From Parelaphostrongylus tenuis (lineage: Eukaryota; Nematoda; Chromadorea; Rhabditida; Metastrongylidae), in assembly GCA_019055375.1 (NCBI GenBank), contig JAHQIW010001931.1, positions 1 through 64,000 on the forward strand: a stretch of 64,000 nucleotides of DNA, read 5' to 3'. The notes under the pieces were generated by a model, which was not told where the DNA came from, made no database searches, and saw nothing but the letters and a program-made list of their open reading frames with translations. A program made the translations under genes and the position numbers. Shown piece after piece: positions 11,770 through 24,059 of the stretch (the first letter of the stretch is position 1; each line of letters opens with the position of its first letter).

Positions 11770-12444
11770 CGCTCTTTTTCTCAGACATGTAAAACGTTTT
11801 CCACTAAGGCTTCATAATTTGGTAGCTCCGAGTGTTTTGAGCAAATCAGACTAGGTATGTGATATAAGCAAGTCACTTCATCAAATTCAGCGAATGTTAC
11901 AGATTCTGTGCAGATTATTCGATTGAAGTACTCTGTTACTATTGCCAGTGGACAGTATCAATCTTCAAAGATGCTTTCTATTACATTCCATTTGTATTTA
12001 CATTTTGCTGTACTTTTTGATTGGTTCTTCTTCCTATCTAGTTGACTAGAATATCCTCTATAACTTTTCGACAAATCCAGTAAAAGCCATTAGTGACAGT
12101 AGGAAGTAAATTCTGCCGCACAGATGACTGGCGTAGGATGGTAGTCCTGTAAGTGATGTTTTTGCAGCTCTTTAGTAGATGTGATTATACATGTTCAATG
12201 ATTTCAATGTGTTGAATCCAACAAAGCCAACTCAGAATTCTTATGTATCACGCAAATATAGTGAAGTTTATGATCATACAACAAACGCTTTTAACCTTAT
12301 GTGATTCGCATTTGGATATTTAGAAAACACGGAAATCTGCTAAAGTCTATTCGTGTAATGCTCACCGAGTATAAACAGTCCGGTCTCAATTCCTCTATAT
12401 GGAGGACATGTCCCCAAGGAACAGAATAAATCGAGAAGCATCGC
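11770..12444. other. No gene seen; upstream flank of hammerhead-like repeat
   Basis: No exon-like frame. From about 12400 (GGACATGTCCCCAAGGAAC) the sequence resembles, with gaps, the region upstream of the hammerhead core at 24054 on the minus strand, so the dispersed repeat probably begins before 12400. Confidence 0.4.
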
Positions 12445-12496
12445 GCAACTGATGAGACTGTGAAGCTGAAACACTATGCGAAACACTATGTCTTGC
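12445..12496 (+). ncRNA. Hammerhead ribozyme-like motif, copy 1
   Basis: Core CTGATGA at 12449-12455 and GAAA at 12468-12471. Stem I pairs GCAA (12445-12448) with TTGC (12493-12496), directly after a predicted cleavage site following UC at 12492. Stem II is ACT/AGC-like closed by a GTGA loop, with a mismatch or bulge. Stem III can form ACA/TGT with a CTA loop from the second of two tandem GAAACACTATG units. The duplicated unit is unusual and may disturb folding. Catalysis is inferred from the core only. Confidence 0.5.
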
Positions 12497-12594
12497 ACTA
12501 TATAAGTACACTAACAGCTCTCAAAGAAGGCTCAAAATATGTTGTCAGATAGTACTGTTTTGAGCAAGGTCTTTGAATAGCCGATTAAAAGTTA

Positions 12595-14690
12595 TTGTTC
12601 CATACGTCTGCCCATCGTTCGGGTGGTCTTCCAAGAGGGCGCTTGTACTCTCTTATGGTCCACTCTACTGCTTTTTATGTCAATCTGCCATCTCCTCTTC
12701 TTGTTATGCAACTGGCCCATCTGTGCTTCGATGTCGATGTAAACATCTCTGGCTAACGAAGAAGAGATATCAAAATTCATTTTAGTTGACCGCGTATTTC
12801 GGTGGCATGATTTTACAATAAACCCAATAATGTGGAGTGGTGTGCAATCCCAATATCTGTCAGCATAAGTGGATTCAATGTCGATAGTGACTGTCCACGC
12901 CAGACCGTAGACGGTTGGCTGTTGAAAGGTATCGCGTTGTAGCATAGAAAGAGTGGTGTCAAAACGGGCTTCGATAGTGCAGCGGTTCAGCATGCGCTCC
13001 GGACAGAGTGAGAATTGAGTTCAAATCCCAGCTGAAGAAAACATTTTTGCACGCCACTCTACATTGTTGGAAGAAGAGGTAATTTCCAAAGATCAAATCT
13101 GGACAAACCGACTAGACGTTGTGAATATCGATTGACTTTTAGAGGTTATTGTTGAATTCTTGACTTGACTAGTATTAATTCACGTCTCTTCTGCATAACA
13201 AAGCGCTGGGAGGGCTGTTGAATCGAAAAGATAAACACTGCGTTTGAGTTCTGCCATATGGTCAGGTGGCTTCCTTGTGGAGCCGGAATGCGGCCCATGC
13301 TGCTCTCTTTCTTCTTCTGTTTGGTTCCTCCTTCATGTTAACCTTCATGTTCATTGAACATCCGTGATAGATGTGCGAGATAGTTTCCCTAATCAGGCAA
13401 CTATCCAGTTCGAACTGCTTACCTTCGCTCTATATATTCTCCATGAACTGTCTCTGTTTCACGTTTGTGTGTAGCTCAATCTTCTTTCCCTCCTCGTTGA
13501 TCCTCTAAGCATCGCCTCCGTTTCCCTGGTAGTTTCCGAAAAGAATGTCGTCCGCAAAAGGAAGGTTCGATAAAATGCCATCAATCCGTATCCCTTTTTC
13601 GTCCCAGTAGAGCGACTTTACTATTCACCGCATTGCGGTGGTAAACACTTCTGGCGATATGGTGCCGCTTTGGCAAACCTCTTTTCCGATGAGTATGAGG
13701 AGGAGTCGATGGAAGAGCCGTATTTTCGTGCTGCAGTATCGAAAGCAGTCCGGTAATGTTCGTATGTAGGACAGGTCTACTTTGATCGATGAGCGCTGAT
13801 AGGCTTCTATCAACTTTTCTCCCTGTGTTGATGTAAATCTTTCCGCAAAGATCTTTCATAGCTGGCATTATTTGTCATCCTAATTAGGTGTCTTTCAGAA
13901 GGATCAAGCTTTAGATCTCTTCACTTTTTGAGCAACTCGTTGCTACTAAAGGAAATGCGACTAACACTTTTTGTTTGGGGTACTGATGCTACTTTGGCGC
14001 AAGTTCTAAGTCCATTAACAAGCAGCTCATAGTCTTCGGTCGCGTAATCCTTCATTTGTCAATGGTATGAAGAAAGGATTATCTTGAGAACATATTCAAC
14101 GTGCGCAACTTCTTCTGCTTTTTTTGAGAGATAGCAGCACTTCTTTTCCATCTTATATGGCTGAAACACATCTCGACGCGTAAGAGGCTGTGGTCGGATC
14201 TCGCACGGAACCGTGGCGCCAGTCATGTATCAAAGAAGGAGCCAATTTTGTTGGTAAGTATATGATCGATCTTCACATGAGTCGTACCACAAGGACACTC
14301 CCATGCTCACTGTCGGTATTTTTTCTTCTCGAAACATGAATTTTCACGTAAGAGTCGTGCTGCGATCAGGGTTACTATACGTCAGTCTCCGTTCTCGTTT
14401 CGCCTCCCTTTTGAAATTTCCTATATTGTATTCTTTTACGCTGGCCGTTCCTAATCCTGGTTGCAACGCCTGCATCAATGAAATTGTAGAAGGACTTTTC
14501 GTTGTGTATGACTTTCTCCAATTTGATGTAAAACGGGTCTATCTCGCTTTTATCAGATGTGTAAGTTGGTGAGTAGCAGTTGAAAATACCACACGTTGCT
14601 GCTCGTTGCAGCACCGACTCAGCAAAAGTCGGACGAGTTGAAACACGAGCTCTACTTTGTTAACTCACTCCAAAGTCGTCTTCGATGACA
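12595..14690 (-). pseudogene. RTE LINE, near full-length degenerate copy
   Basis: The longest RTE copy, reading leftward. The endonuclease part at about 14690-14100 encodes IFNCYSPTYTSDKSEIDPFY and LEKVIHNEKSFY, which match the RTE endonuclease linker. The RT part at 13890-13540 encodes SYIRTLPDCFRYCSTKI, LFHRLLL and a GTISPEVFTTA block, then FADDI near 13530-13560. The thumb region around 13200-13320 contains the CYAAET-like segment. The C-terminal end is near 12595. Multiple frameshifts and stops are present. A family A SINE has inserted into the C-terminal region at 12825-13075 in the opposite orientation. Confidence 0.8.
12825..13075 (+). repeat. SINE family A, nested in RTE copy
   Basis: The body (GGATTCAATGTCGATAGTGA, GACGGTTGGCTGTTG, CGTTGTAGCATAGAAAG) is followed by a tRNA-like segment at 12975-13042 with box A GCAGCGGTTCAGCATGCG and box B GAGTTCAAATCCC, then TTGCACGCCACTCTACATT. 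The same order is found at 27325-27570, so the tRNA-like part is near the 3' side rather than at the 5' end. Confidence 0.75.
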
Positions 14691-16204
14691 TCAACACATA
14701 AACAGCTCGCAGGAATTTTGAAGAGCCAGTATAGGTAGATGTGTTTTTGATTGGAAAAATCTAAAAATTTCAAGGTCTTAAATTATGCTTACCAAAGTTT
14801 ATTAAGCTGCAAATAAAAATTACCGTCAACTTTTATCAAACTAGAATATGCAACGCATACTGACACTTTGAAACGAAAGAGTAATCCGAGGTGCGAAAGT
14901 CTTAAAAATAGATAAAGATTTGTGAATCTACAGGTAGATGTGTTTTGTTTCGCCTCAAATGACACTCCTCTACTAGCCATCTGATACAATCCGGCCTTAC
15001 AAAACTCCTTCGGACTGCTTTGCTTATCTCACTGCATCTCTAATATAGGCTTTTTTTTCTCGTTTTCCTCTTCTGGGCAATGCCGATGACATTGCTGTAA
15101 TTGTTCATAGCTTCTGACCTTAGGAATTTTGAGATAATCACCCGCAGGGCAAACTTTCATGTCTATTGGTTAAATATATATGGATTATGGTAATTATGAC
15201 TCGGCAGCAGACATATAGCGGACGATTCAACCTAAAGGTATGAGTTCTTTGAATGCAGGGGCCACGCCCTCAAAGTAGTGACATGATAGGCTATCGAGTA
15301 ATAGAGTCGCAAGTTATGGCTCCATTACAATTCGCGTTTCCTTGAACAAAGCATTTAGTTTCATAGGGAAAACTTTTTCTGTAAAGCTCAACGAAGTAAT
15401 AAGTTTCATTTCAAATAAGATAACTTGCTGATAAAGCATTAATGAACTTCCTCCCTTATTCTTTCATGTTGATAACGTAAAATTTTGAATTTCATATCTA
15501 GTTGTGAATCTCACTTTTGCAGTAATGTTAAAGAAATCGTATTATGCATAGTACATAATTGGTTTACTGGAATTATTCACGGATCGTTTGAAAACTACTC
15601 TTGATCCTGCTACTACAAAAATGTGGTGTAACTTTTGCATGTAGTGGCAAAAATATCGGAGACTAACTAGCTTCATTTGAGTGGGACCATTTTTCGGAAT
15701 GTTTTGTCATTGAAATATTCAAGTATAAAACACTGCAAAAAATAACTTTAAACGGTGGTAGATTAGAGAGAAATGCAGTTTTCTCCAGAAATCAGCAAAA
15801 GTCAATAAACATTTCGATTTTCCAAATTACACATCCTTTGCCTTCATTGGAAGCGGGTTGTCGATCGAATTGATAGGCGAAGTATTTGATATGCTGAACA
15901 TCATGTGCCAGAATGTATGTATCTACACTCACTTCGTCATTGCCTTAAACAGAGTCATCGCCATTACATACCCTCTACAAGCTCACAATTTACTCACCGT
16001 GAGAAACACCGCTTTTGCAGTTCTGATTTGCTGGATCTTGTGCTTCTCTAAATTAGTCCCGTACTTTTGGAATGAGTCCTTATAGTTATTTAGATTTGAA
16101 ATTCTCGTATACGCAGAGATTAGCAGAGGCTACAATAAAAATTATGCATATTGAACAACATTTGCGCCTATCACTTTGCCCCTTTATTTTACCTTTATCA
16201 CAGT

Positions 16205-16320
16205 TTTGTTTTGCTGTGCGGGTGCCACAACTTCTATAATTCGATTTTTCTCCTCACTTACTTGAGTATTTGGTCTTCTATAAGAACGTCGTAGAAAATC
16301 TTGGGGGAGGAGGGATCAAC
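16205..16320 (-). repeat. SINE family C fragment
   Basis: Contains TTGCTGTGCGGGTGCC, ACTTCTATAATTCGATTTTT and TAAGAACGTCGTAGAAAATC in the same order as the inverted family C copy at 55090-55300. The tRNA-like end is missing. Confidence 0.5.
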
Positions 16321-17079
16321 CCCGCATCGAGTTACGTCGAACATCAGCGGCCATTCCGCCATCGATCTCCCATTTACATTTTCCTTCTATGACAGAGAAG
16401 ATGAAGCGAGCCGACCCATTTTGATCAGTCGACTATAAAGAGGCAGCGAATTCCATTCCTTCAAAGCGAATATGAATGTTAACTTGAGATGTATTTTTAA
16501 ACGCTAGTCAAAATCTGCGCTCGTTATCCTTGCACGTAAGTCTGGCGTTATTTGCCCACCTTGGAGTTAGGAGTGCTCGATTAACTTCGCACCAACTAGA
16601 ATTATTGTGGGCGTTGAACATTTCCAAATACTGCAATAGGTACTCTCTTCTACAACATATCTGATATATTTCATTGATACATTAAGTGCTCGAGTGTTGA
16701 CATATAAATCAAGATGACTGCTTCCAACTTACACCTATTACAAGCTACGCTATACCAGAATTGATTTCTCAAGTCAAAAATCTGAATGAGTCAAATAAAG
16801 AGATGTTACCGTAACATCTCAAATCAAGTCTTGAAATGATTATTTTTACGCTACACGGCAACTTTCTTCCAACCTAGGTTGTTACTTTATCTTCGTTACA
16901 ACCAATTGGATGCGGAGATTTGCTGATACAACATGCTGCTAAATCATTTCGGTCTTCATCGAATTCTAAGTCAATTTAGCCGTTCTGGTCTAGATTATTC
17001 TGTTGGATTGCACCGCACTAATCTGTTTGAGAGCTAAGCATAGGATCAGTGATTAATAGCTTGCCTATGATTTCTGCAT

Positions 17080-17720
17080 CAGCTGTTGTGCTGTGCATCG
17101 TCGGGTGACTCGAGTCAGAGCAGAAAAAACTCCATTTGTCTCGACTGCATGCAGTAGTAACCCACTGTGTTTTGTTTTCTCTGGAAACTCGTTGATCATC
17201 ATACAGCTTTTTTGTCACCGTTACCACATGAAAAACTCTAGTTTTCGGGTTCGTGATCGCCCTGCTTTTCAACTGATGTGATGAAAATCTAGTCACTAAT
17301 GAGGTTTATCGGTTGTCGTCCTAATACATTCTTATTCATTTGATATCGGCATTTTGGCATAAAAAATGCACATATTATTTTTGATTGCTGTGAAAACCAA
17401 AGACTCCAACTTCCTTTTCAGTGCGGGACGTTGGGGACTTCAACAATCGTCTTTGCAACTACACGCTCTATAACGCATAGGAGTCTTTCATCCTGTTTAA
17501 AAATGGTCAGGTTTGCGGTACGAACGCAAGGACGAGAGTAATTGTGGATTCGAAGAAGTGGTGGTCGTACTGTCGATTGTTCCTTGATTTCTTCTCTACT
17601 CCACAGATGCTTTCGATTGCTTCTCAAGTCGATCGCCTTGTTCTTCCCAGCTCCGGAGCTAAGCTGTTCATCGTAGTACATTCTCACGTAAATAAACGTT
17701 GCCGGAGTATTCGGAGACGT
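17080..17720 (-). pseudogene. RTE LINE C-terminal remnant
   Basis: Minus-strand fragment of the second RTE subfamily. A frame contains NLTIFKQDERLLCVIERVVA, corresponding to LRKQDERSLGVIEHAVE in the copy at 39930-41000. Further on it has DDQRVSRENKTQWVTTACSR, corresponding to the arginine-rich tail with RRTDWATLARDREKW. It is heavily mutated and lies in an intron position of the srx pseudogene. Confidence 0.6.
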
Positions 17721-18249
17721 TTTTCTATTGACCGCTAATTGGTCATATTAACCAATTCTCTCCCCACAAATAATGTTTTAGTGGTATTTCTTCGAAGACC
17801 ACTCACAGGTGTTACCGAAATTTGTTAACACTTATTACTGGTGCATAATGCGTGATTACATAAGAGCTAGAACAGTGAAAAGGAGATGAAGGTAGGCAGA
17901 GCAGAACATCAATTATCATTCTCGTGTTGTCCTTTTTCAATGCTCTCATGACACTCTAGAGAGTGACAGTAAATGATTTTGGCAGAATGCAGTCGCTATA
18001 TCGAACTCCCTTTCATGCCGATGAATATCTGTACAAGACTTTGATATTTTATTTTTGGAATGCTTATATAGAATGGAAAAATACTTATTTATTGAGTCGA
18101 GAGGACCTCTGTGTTGAGGTTTTGATGGCCTGGTGCTGTATTAGCTGAGTGAAAAGTCGTTATTAGCTAGACAAAACGGTCTCTTGCACTCTCATGGTAT
18201 TTGCATCATTCACAATCTATGAGCGTGAATGTGGTGCAGACGACTAACT

Positions 18250-19130
18250 TTTTTTTTGACACTGCGCTTGTTCGCATGGTCGTCATTTGTCCACTATTCT
18301 GCCAACTTGCTCAAAAAGACTCGTATGTAAAGGGACTAGGTTGAGATCCAACGAGTTTGACGGCCAAATGTCCCAGCCCCAAACGCCTGGAAACAGCTCT
18401 TGACAGATGGCAATCATTTAGCGGGACGAGTGCGCAAGCTAAGTGCTGTTGAAGAGTAACACCATCGGCGCTAAAGTGCTGGTAGTTCAAGGGTCCAGTA
18501 TGCCCCGTGAAACTCGCTGATTATAGACAGCAGCATAGTTTTTTGACGTTTGCGTTGATGGAGATCAATGGCATGTTTCCGGTGGCGCAATAGTTGGCCC
18601 AGAATATCAGAGAGGGCAGGAAAATGACTGCAGCTCATGGTTTTTGTTACCGCGGATTTCTGCTGACCCTTATTGAGAAATTTACGTCTATTTTTGAGAT
18701 CATGGAGTGGTTCAACTGTGAATATCTTCTGAACTTTAAAAAAACCCTATTGAGGAACGAACACCACCTATTAAACGAATGATTCGGCGAGCTTTTGAAG
18801 GCCGTTTCTCCTTCATTTTTTGTCCAGATAATGAACAGGAGCGATCTTGAAGCCGGGCAGCTTCAGCTTATTTTTGGCAATGTTTCGAATGCTCCACTCG
18901 CTGATGCCGAGCTTCACAGCCATGTTGTCCAACTAATGTCCCAGATTTCGTTGAATCTGGCAACAGATCTTCTGAATATTTCCCACAGTAGATTAGGTGG
19001 TAAGACGAGTTTTCGAGGACGCCCCTGAATCCTTTAGTCTCTTCGAAACGTTTCACTGCTCTGCTGACACTTCTTTTGTTGATACCAATATTTTACTAAT
19101 GCCGGTCGCCTTCATCCCCGTTGTGTGCAA
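18250..19130 (-). pseudogene. Tc1/mariner transposase remnant
   Basis: Minus-strand blocks of a Tc1/mariner transposase. Near 19100-19010 is a helix-turn-helix block with GINKRSVSRAVKRFEETKGF. Near 18910-18850 another frame reads LGISEWSIRNIAKNKLKLPG, the second HTH (compare LGISERSMRRIVKNDLKL). Near 18420-18300 a block reads CQELFPGVWGWDIWPSNSLD, matching the catalytic FWPSNSPDLNP box, with the key Asp of that box present. The middle is deleted or unrecognisable and frames differ, so it is inactive. Terminal inverted repeats were not identified. Confidence 0.7.
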
Positions 19131-19134
19131 GTTT

Positions 19135-20065
19135 TGCGGTCTAACCTGAGCACAATGAAAGTAGCAAACAAGTAAAACACATTCTGGACTGGAACTGAAC
19201 AAAGAATTCAAAACCTATTGAAATTAAAGAAAAAGCATTGTGTCAATGTTAAAACTAATAAGATACAAACTTGGCAGACCTTTTTCGCACTCTATGTGTG
19301 AGAGTAGATAGACGTGGCCAGTGACGGATCCCGGTTAATAAACGTGAATATTTTTTCCCCTGCCTTTCCAGGTGCCACAGCTGTTACGTCACTGCAATGA
19401 AGTGCAGTTATCTTTATACTGTTTCTGCCGAATGTCAGATGTACTTTGCGAATGCTTTTCTTCCCTCAGTAACATTGGGTACAACTGCCCCTTGCTAAAG
19501 ATCATCTGTTATCGGCTTTTCACAATACCTTGTAAATGGGCATAAATTGCTGACCTGATGTGGATCATGTAACTCCACGTTAGCCTATCTGCTTAATAGC
19601 TTTCAAAGATAAGTGTTCTCTGTGCCTTTCAAACTCTCAGCCTTCATATCACTATCATGAAAATGTGTGATGAGCAAGCTCACTGTTGATGCTGCGTATT
19701 TCCAACAATTGACTAACGTTTGAATAAATCTCATTTCTCGGTATTTTGGAATTCGTTGAAATTATCGTCCTTGTCTCTACTCAAAGAAAGAGGCTCGACT
19801 GAGGCGATGACCTAATCTCGTGTTGAACTTTGGTACAGCAATAGCCTTGGTTACGCAAAACACTCAAATAAGTATCATATAGCCTGCTTTGTTATAGCAC
19901 TCTCAACTGAGCGACTCCTACTTCCATTGTTGGAAGTGGAGCTTTCGGAAATTGAAAGTTATCATGAATGACTCTACTCATTATGCTGTATTCAGACAAC
20001 TTTTACTCTTATCGTTCTATTCTGAAGTCGATCCTAATGTGACGCATCTCCGATTTTTTCTTGGT
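19135..20065. other. No recognisable feature
   Basis: Lies within the span of the srx pseudogene. No exon or repeat recognised. Confidence 0.35.
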
Positions 20066-20069
20066 CAAT

Positions 20070-20480
20070 GCTTAACATTAGATTTCCAGTGGTGGCTTTG
20101 ACGAAATATGATCTTCAAAGAGCTTTGCTGAGTCCTTATAGTACGTTATTTTCCGTTATGGCTGGATATCGTTGCGCAAACGAAAAGCGCTGCAAAGTCT
20201 GCGCTATTTCACATCGCTTGACCGTGAGAGTCAAATTCAAGTTGTTAGTTGATCGAATAAGTCGATGTTCGAAATTACGCTTAAGCCGCCAATTGCAGTC
20301 GATCATCCGCGAAACAATTTTTCCCTTTGGTCATGAACAACGTAAGATAGAAGGCGCGTCCTCATTTAGGCTAGGATAATGACGTCGTATCTAACACTCT
20401 CTGAAGGTGTGATCAGTCGCTCTATAGAAGAATCGCATGCAGGTGAACGTGCATTATAATAAATACAGACCGCTACCTTG
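20070..20480 (-). pseudogene. RTE LINE endonuclease fragment
   Basis: Paralogous to 1561-2130 and in the same orientation, sharing GACGTCGTATCT and AATCGCATGCA blocks. The minus strand encodes a YDVIILA block, the counterpart of YDVIGLAET. It also encodes GGLSVISNIDLFDQLTT, the counterpart of GVGVLVNTSLAMNIDSFEQLT in RTE endonucleases. In-frame stops are present. Confidence 0.65.
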
Positions 20481-20484
20481 GCCC

Positions 20485-22110
20485 TTTAACATTTAGATGG
20501 CCTCGAATAGCCCCGAAATTTTCGGACCCCTCACCCTTTCGTCTACATCAGCTCTGCCTTTTTGGAGCTTTTTTGTGCTCAGGGGAGTGAGAATCAACGT
20601 ATAACACAATTTATTATGTTTTATTCCATAGTACAACATTATTGCAGATTATTATCAGTGTAAGCGCGAGAAAATTAGTTGCTACAAGGGGACTAATTAC
20701 TTTGGAGATGTTCTCTGCTTCTGCCTTCAATTTCAAATGTATCAACACCCTATCCAACAAAAGCATTGTGATAGCATCAGCCTATTTGACAAGTTCATAA
20801 GAATCGTCTCCCCGATGTATCATTGCTACTTTGTCTACATCATTGAGAACACCTTATACTAGGTGGTGAAAAAGAGTTGCGGTTTCAGGCCGTGCTGAAG
20901 TCGCAAATGTTCTTGTAATTTGCTTCAAATAGCGAGAGTGGCACAATAGCGACGTCGACTTTTTCTGTGACATAGCGTATAGTTTTAGGAGCATGAAGTC
21001 CGATGATTGCTTTTCCATACCTTCTGGTGAGGTTGCCACAAGAAGTATTTGTCGTTAGTGAATATGTAAACAATCACCTCATCCCATTACACTGAACTCT
21101 ATTTCATAACAGAGATGGGAAGATGTGATGGGATAAAGTGTGATATTGTATTGTCACCGTTTTTCCGTCGATGGATTACGGCTGATAGTGAATATGCAAA
21201 CATAAATCTCATCGACTGAATGGATAACACAATATCATGTGCTGTCATCTCCATCAGTGCTATAAAGCAAGATTCTGTGTACGTCGTATGGCTCTGATAA
21301 AGCGGACCATGCCACTTTAACGATGCAAGCCACTGATGAACCAACCTTGAAAGGGTTTTGAACATACTCACAGGTAATTGCTGTACGTGCATTGTTGATA
21401 TGCATCTTCTTTATAGAACTTCTCGAACAACTGCACCATACCTTCATTAGTAGTTCCTAAACCAAATGCGGTGATGACGTTACGAGTTGTCTCGACTACC
21501 TTACGAATCAATCCAAACTAAAAGTCTGAAACCAGCTCCTTTTGTACTAATCAACATATCTTTTATAATCTAAAACAGATTCAAAATATCAGCTAGTAGC
21601 AAATTGATAGCATGATTGCAATAGCAAATAGCAACAAGGAACACAAACATAAGACGAGAAATGGGCATAAAAATGATGTCTAGCGTAACTTCCTTTATTG
21701 TAGAATATATTCCAATATCAAACGACGTTTTTCGTTAATGCAGTAATGGCGATTTATTTTTCACTAACCTAGTATTCCCCACTTAGCAAAGTCAGGAAAA
21801 AAATTTTTTTGTAATAGACGGCTGACATTCTTCTTTTCAAGCTTAGGAACCGAGTTTGCTCAAATCCTAAGTCTTCAATTAGTACTTTTTTTAGTGATCA
21901 GGCTAGCACCTAGTTGGCATAGAAACTTTTGATCGCGGAAAACTACGGTATTCCTCTTTCTCAGTGCCGCACTTATCCGAGTCGATGATCCACCGAGTGA
22001 TCGCCTCCGCAAAATAGTCATCGTTGTCGCATCAAGCGAATATGAAGTGTCCATAATGTGAATATCTTAATAAAGTAATTTCCAAAACTCTCATAGTATT
22101 TCCCCAAATG
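20485..22110. other. No recognisable gene; short imperfect duplication near 21056-21245
   Basis: TAGTGAATATGTAAAC at 21056 recurs as TAGTGAATATGCAAAC about 130 bases later, and ATATTGTATTGTCACC is echoed by ATATCATGTGCTGTCATC. Minus-strand frames of 60-97 codons cross this area but I recognise no family. Confidence 0.35.
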
Positions 22111-23609
22111 CAGTTCAACGGAAAAGACGCCAAATGGAAGTGCGCCTTTTCAGACAGGTGAGGCAAATCACTAACTCTTGAAAGGTTTCAATTGTCCGGA
22201 CCCTACAAACAATTTCTTCGTATATGTTGCAGACAGTGTACCAAACTACGTTATTCCTCCTCCCAGAAATCGGTTTCTACTGTATTTGCCTCTAGTCGAA
22301 AACAAATGGGCGATATTTTTCTCAACCACGTTTCCATGGGGACTGTGTTATGCTCCAGCAGGGTAAGTGCAATAATAACCTACTTTGCAACTTACTTCGA
22401 TTGTAAATTCACTAAACGATATCTCCTAAAGCCCTGCAGGAAAGTTTATTAGAAACCACATGTATTTCAAATATTTTTTTCTAACTATTCAGCAAGTTGA
22501 TCAGTCATTTTCACCAGTTTCAAGGAAGACTCTATTGCGCAAATTTTCATTAATGTAGTTACATGAAGGAATGCTACCATGAGCAAGTAGTATATTTAAT
22601 TAGGAAACCAATTGCACCAGGGAGAGGGAAATCTCTAAAAGATTTTATTCCAAAAGTGCATAATTGGATGCGAGCATTGATGATGCTTAATTTTTTTCCA
22701 ATGCCGGAATAAAAGTAACTGAGCATAAAGCATTCGCAATTTCGTTCCTCTCATTGTAGTGATATCTTGTACCATTATGATGAATACTGTTGATAGATGG
22801 GTTCTCATGATTTATAACGGCTCTTGGAGGATCTGACTATTGCAGCATCAACTTTGCCTTGTTCCACTTTCGATTCTTTCAAATCTGTATCAGGACGGCA
22901 CCTACAACACAACGGACGGTAAATACTTCATCGTCTGTTTCAGGAACTGAGCACAATGATCCCCACACTTAACATCGTCCTATTCATATAATCAGAGTGG
23001 ATTTTTGCAGGCTGTCGCTATCAATTCTCATAAACTAATGAATAGCCAAGTATGGACCCACTGAATGTGAGATACGGTGCGATATGGGTGAAGAAAACAA
23101 AAAATTATCATTCTGAAATAATTTTCTAATTGATGTTTCGGTAGTAATTTGATAACACTTTGTTATTTCAAAGGAAAAGTTATGTTTATGAAAATATCGA
23201 CTGCAATATGCAAAACTGTAAAACTCAGAAGGTTACGTCATGCCACCATTGGCGATTAATCAGAAAGAAATGTAGTTGATTATGCATATATCAACTACAT
23301 GGAGTATCTAATGATTTTCCAGCTATCATGAAGTATTGGTTGATAAGAATTCAAATTATGACACACATCCTCGCCATTGCTTTTACAATCACTGAATATG
23401 TGAGCGATAGACTTTCAATAAACATTGACATCAATGAATTTTTTTGCTTTATTCTTACTAATTATAGAATGTAATGATAGATATTCGAGGAAGCTTCACT
23501 GGAATTCACAAAGTGAAAATCATGTTTCGTCAATAAACCGGCGTCTGATATCACTAAAAACCCGATAGACGCTTCGCACCCACGTCATAGCAGAACGATA
23601 TGACTATCC

Positions 23610-23700
23610 AGTAATGTCGAGTTATGTGCAAAACTTTCGCCTCAACCGGGACTAGAACCCGCACCTCACTCTATCCGGGAGTGCGTGCTCAGATCTCAGA
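23610..23700 (-). repeat. SINE family A fragment
   Basis: Inverted tRNA-like segment: GTGCAAAACTTTCGCC, then GGGACTAGAACCCGC (box B on the minus strand), then CTCACTCTATCCGGGAG. It ends in a short TCTCAGA triplication. Confidence 0.65.
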
Positions 23701-24014
23701 TCTCAGATCGGTATGGAGAAGCATTCATAGCCCATTGATGTTACTAAGCTAACGAGTACTCTTATGGAGACAAATTGGGCACAAAGCGTTTACATTTGGA
23801 CTCTTGAGCGGTATTTGTCCCGTACAACGACTTTTTGGTTGCGTCCTACCGATGCGTTAATACAATTTTAATGTGCTTATCACCTTAGACTAGTTTGACT
23901 ATAATGGTCATGTCGGTAGAAATAATGGCTTGCACAGGGACTGAGATGAATCAGAAGAACGCAGTCTCATTTCAACGTAACATCGTGAGGCCAAAAACTA
24001 TTTGTCGTCCTGAA

Positions 24015-24054
24015 GGCTAGACCCGTGTTTCGGTTTCTCAGTCTCATCAGTAGC
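24015..24054 (-). ncRNA. Hammerhead ribozyme-like motif, copy 2
   Basis: On the minus strand, CTGATGA (24044-24050) and GAAAC (24027-24031) form the core. Stem I pairs GCTA (24051-24054) with TAGC (24016-24019) immediately after the predicted UC cleavage site. In copy 1 at 12445-12496 the same positions pair GCAA with TTGC, so one base pair has changed on both sides. Stem III is ACAC/GGGT with one mismatch. Stem II is weak (closing G-C only). The sequence upstream resembles that of copy 1, so both belong to one dispersed repeat. Confidence 0.5.
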
Positions 24055-24059
24055 GCGTT

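Larger units (their letters stand above)
14934..23064 (+). pseudogene. Srx-type chemoreceptor GPCR pseudogene (copy 2)
   Basis: Seven exon positions of the intact paralogue at 44035-51606 are recognisable in order. They are 14934-15106 (TM1-TM2, NSFGLLCLSHCISNIG), 15849-16080 (TM3-TM4, ALNRVIAITYPLQ), about 16877-17030 (TM5), 22114-22157 (QRKRRQMEVRLFRQ), 22233-22362 (TM6-TM7), 22846-22918 (INFALFHFRFF) and 23011-23064. Lesions seen: an in-frame TGA and a frameshift at a T8 run in the first exon, loss of the AG acceptor and GT donor around the second, three stops in the TM5 exon, and a one-base deletion in the TM6-TM7 exon. Introns hold an RTE piece, a mariner remnant and an RTE endonuclease piece. 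Whether distant exons belong to one transcript is inferred from order and phase. Confidence 0.8.

Noticed and set aside
12592..12993. 133-codon minus-strand frame as a gene
   Set aside because: Spans the RTE C-terminus and the inserted SINE; a chance fusion of two repeats.
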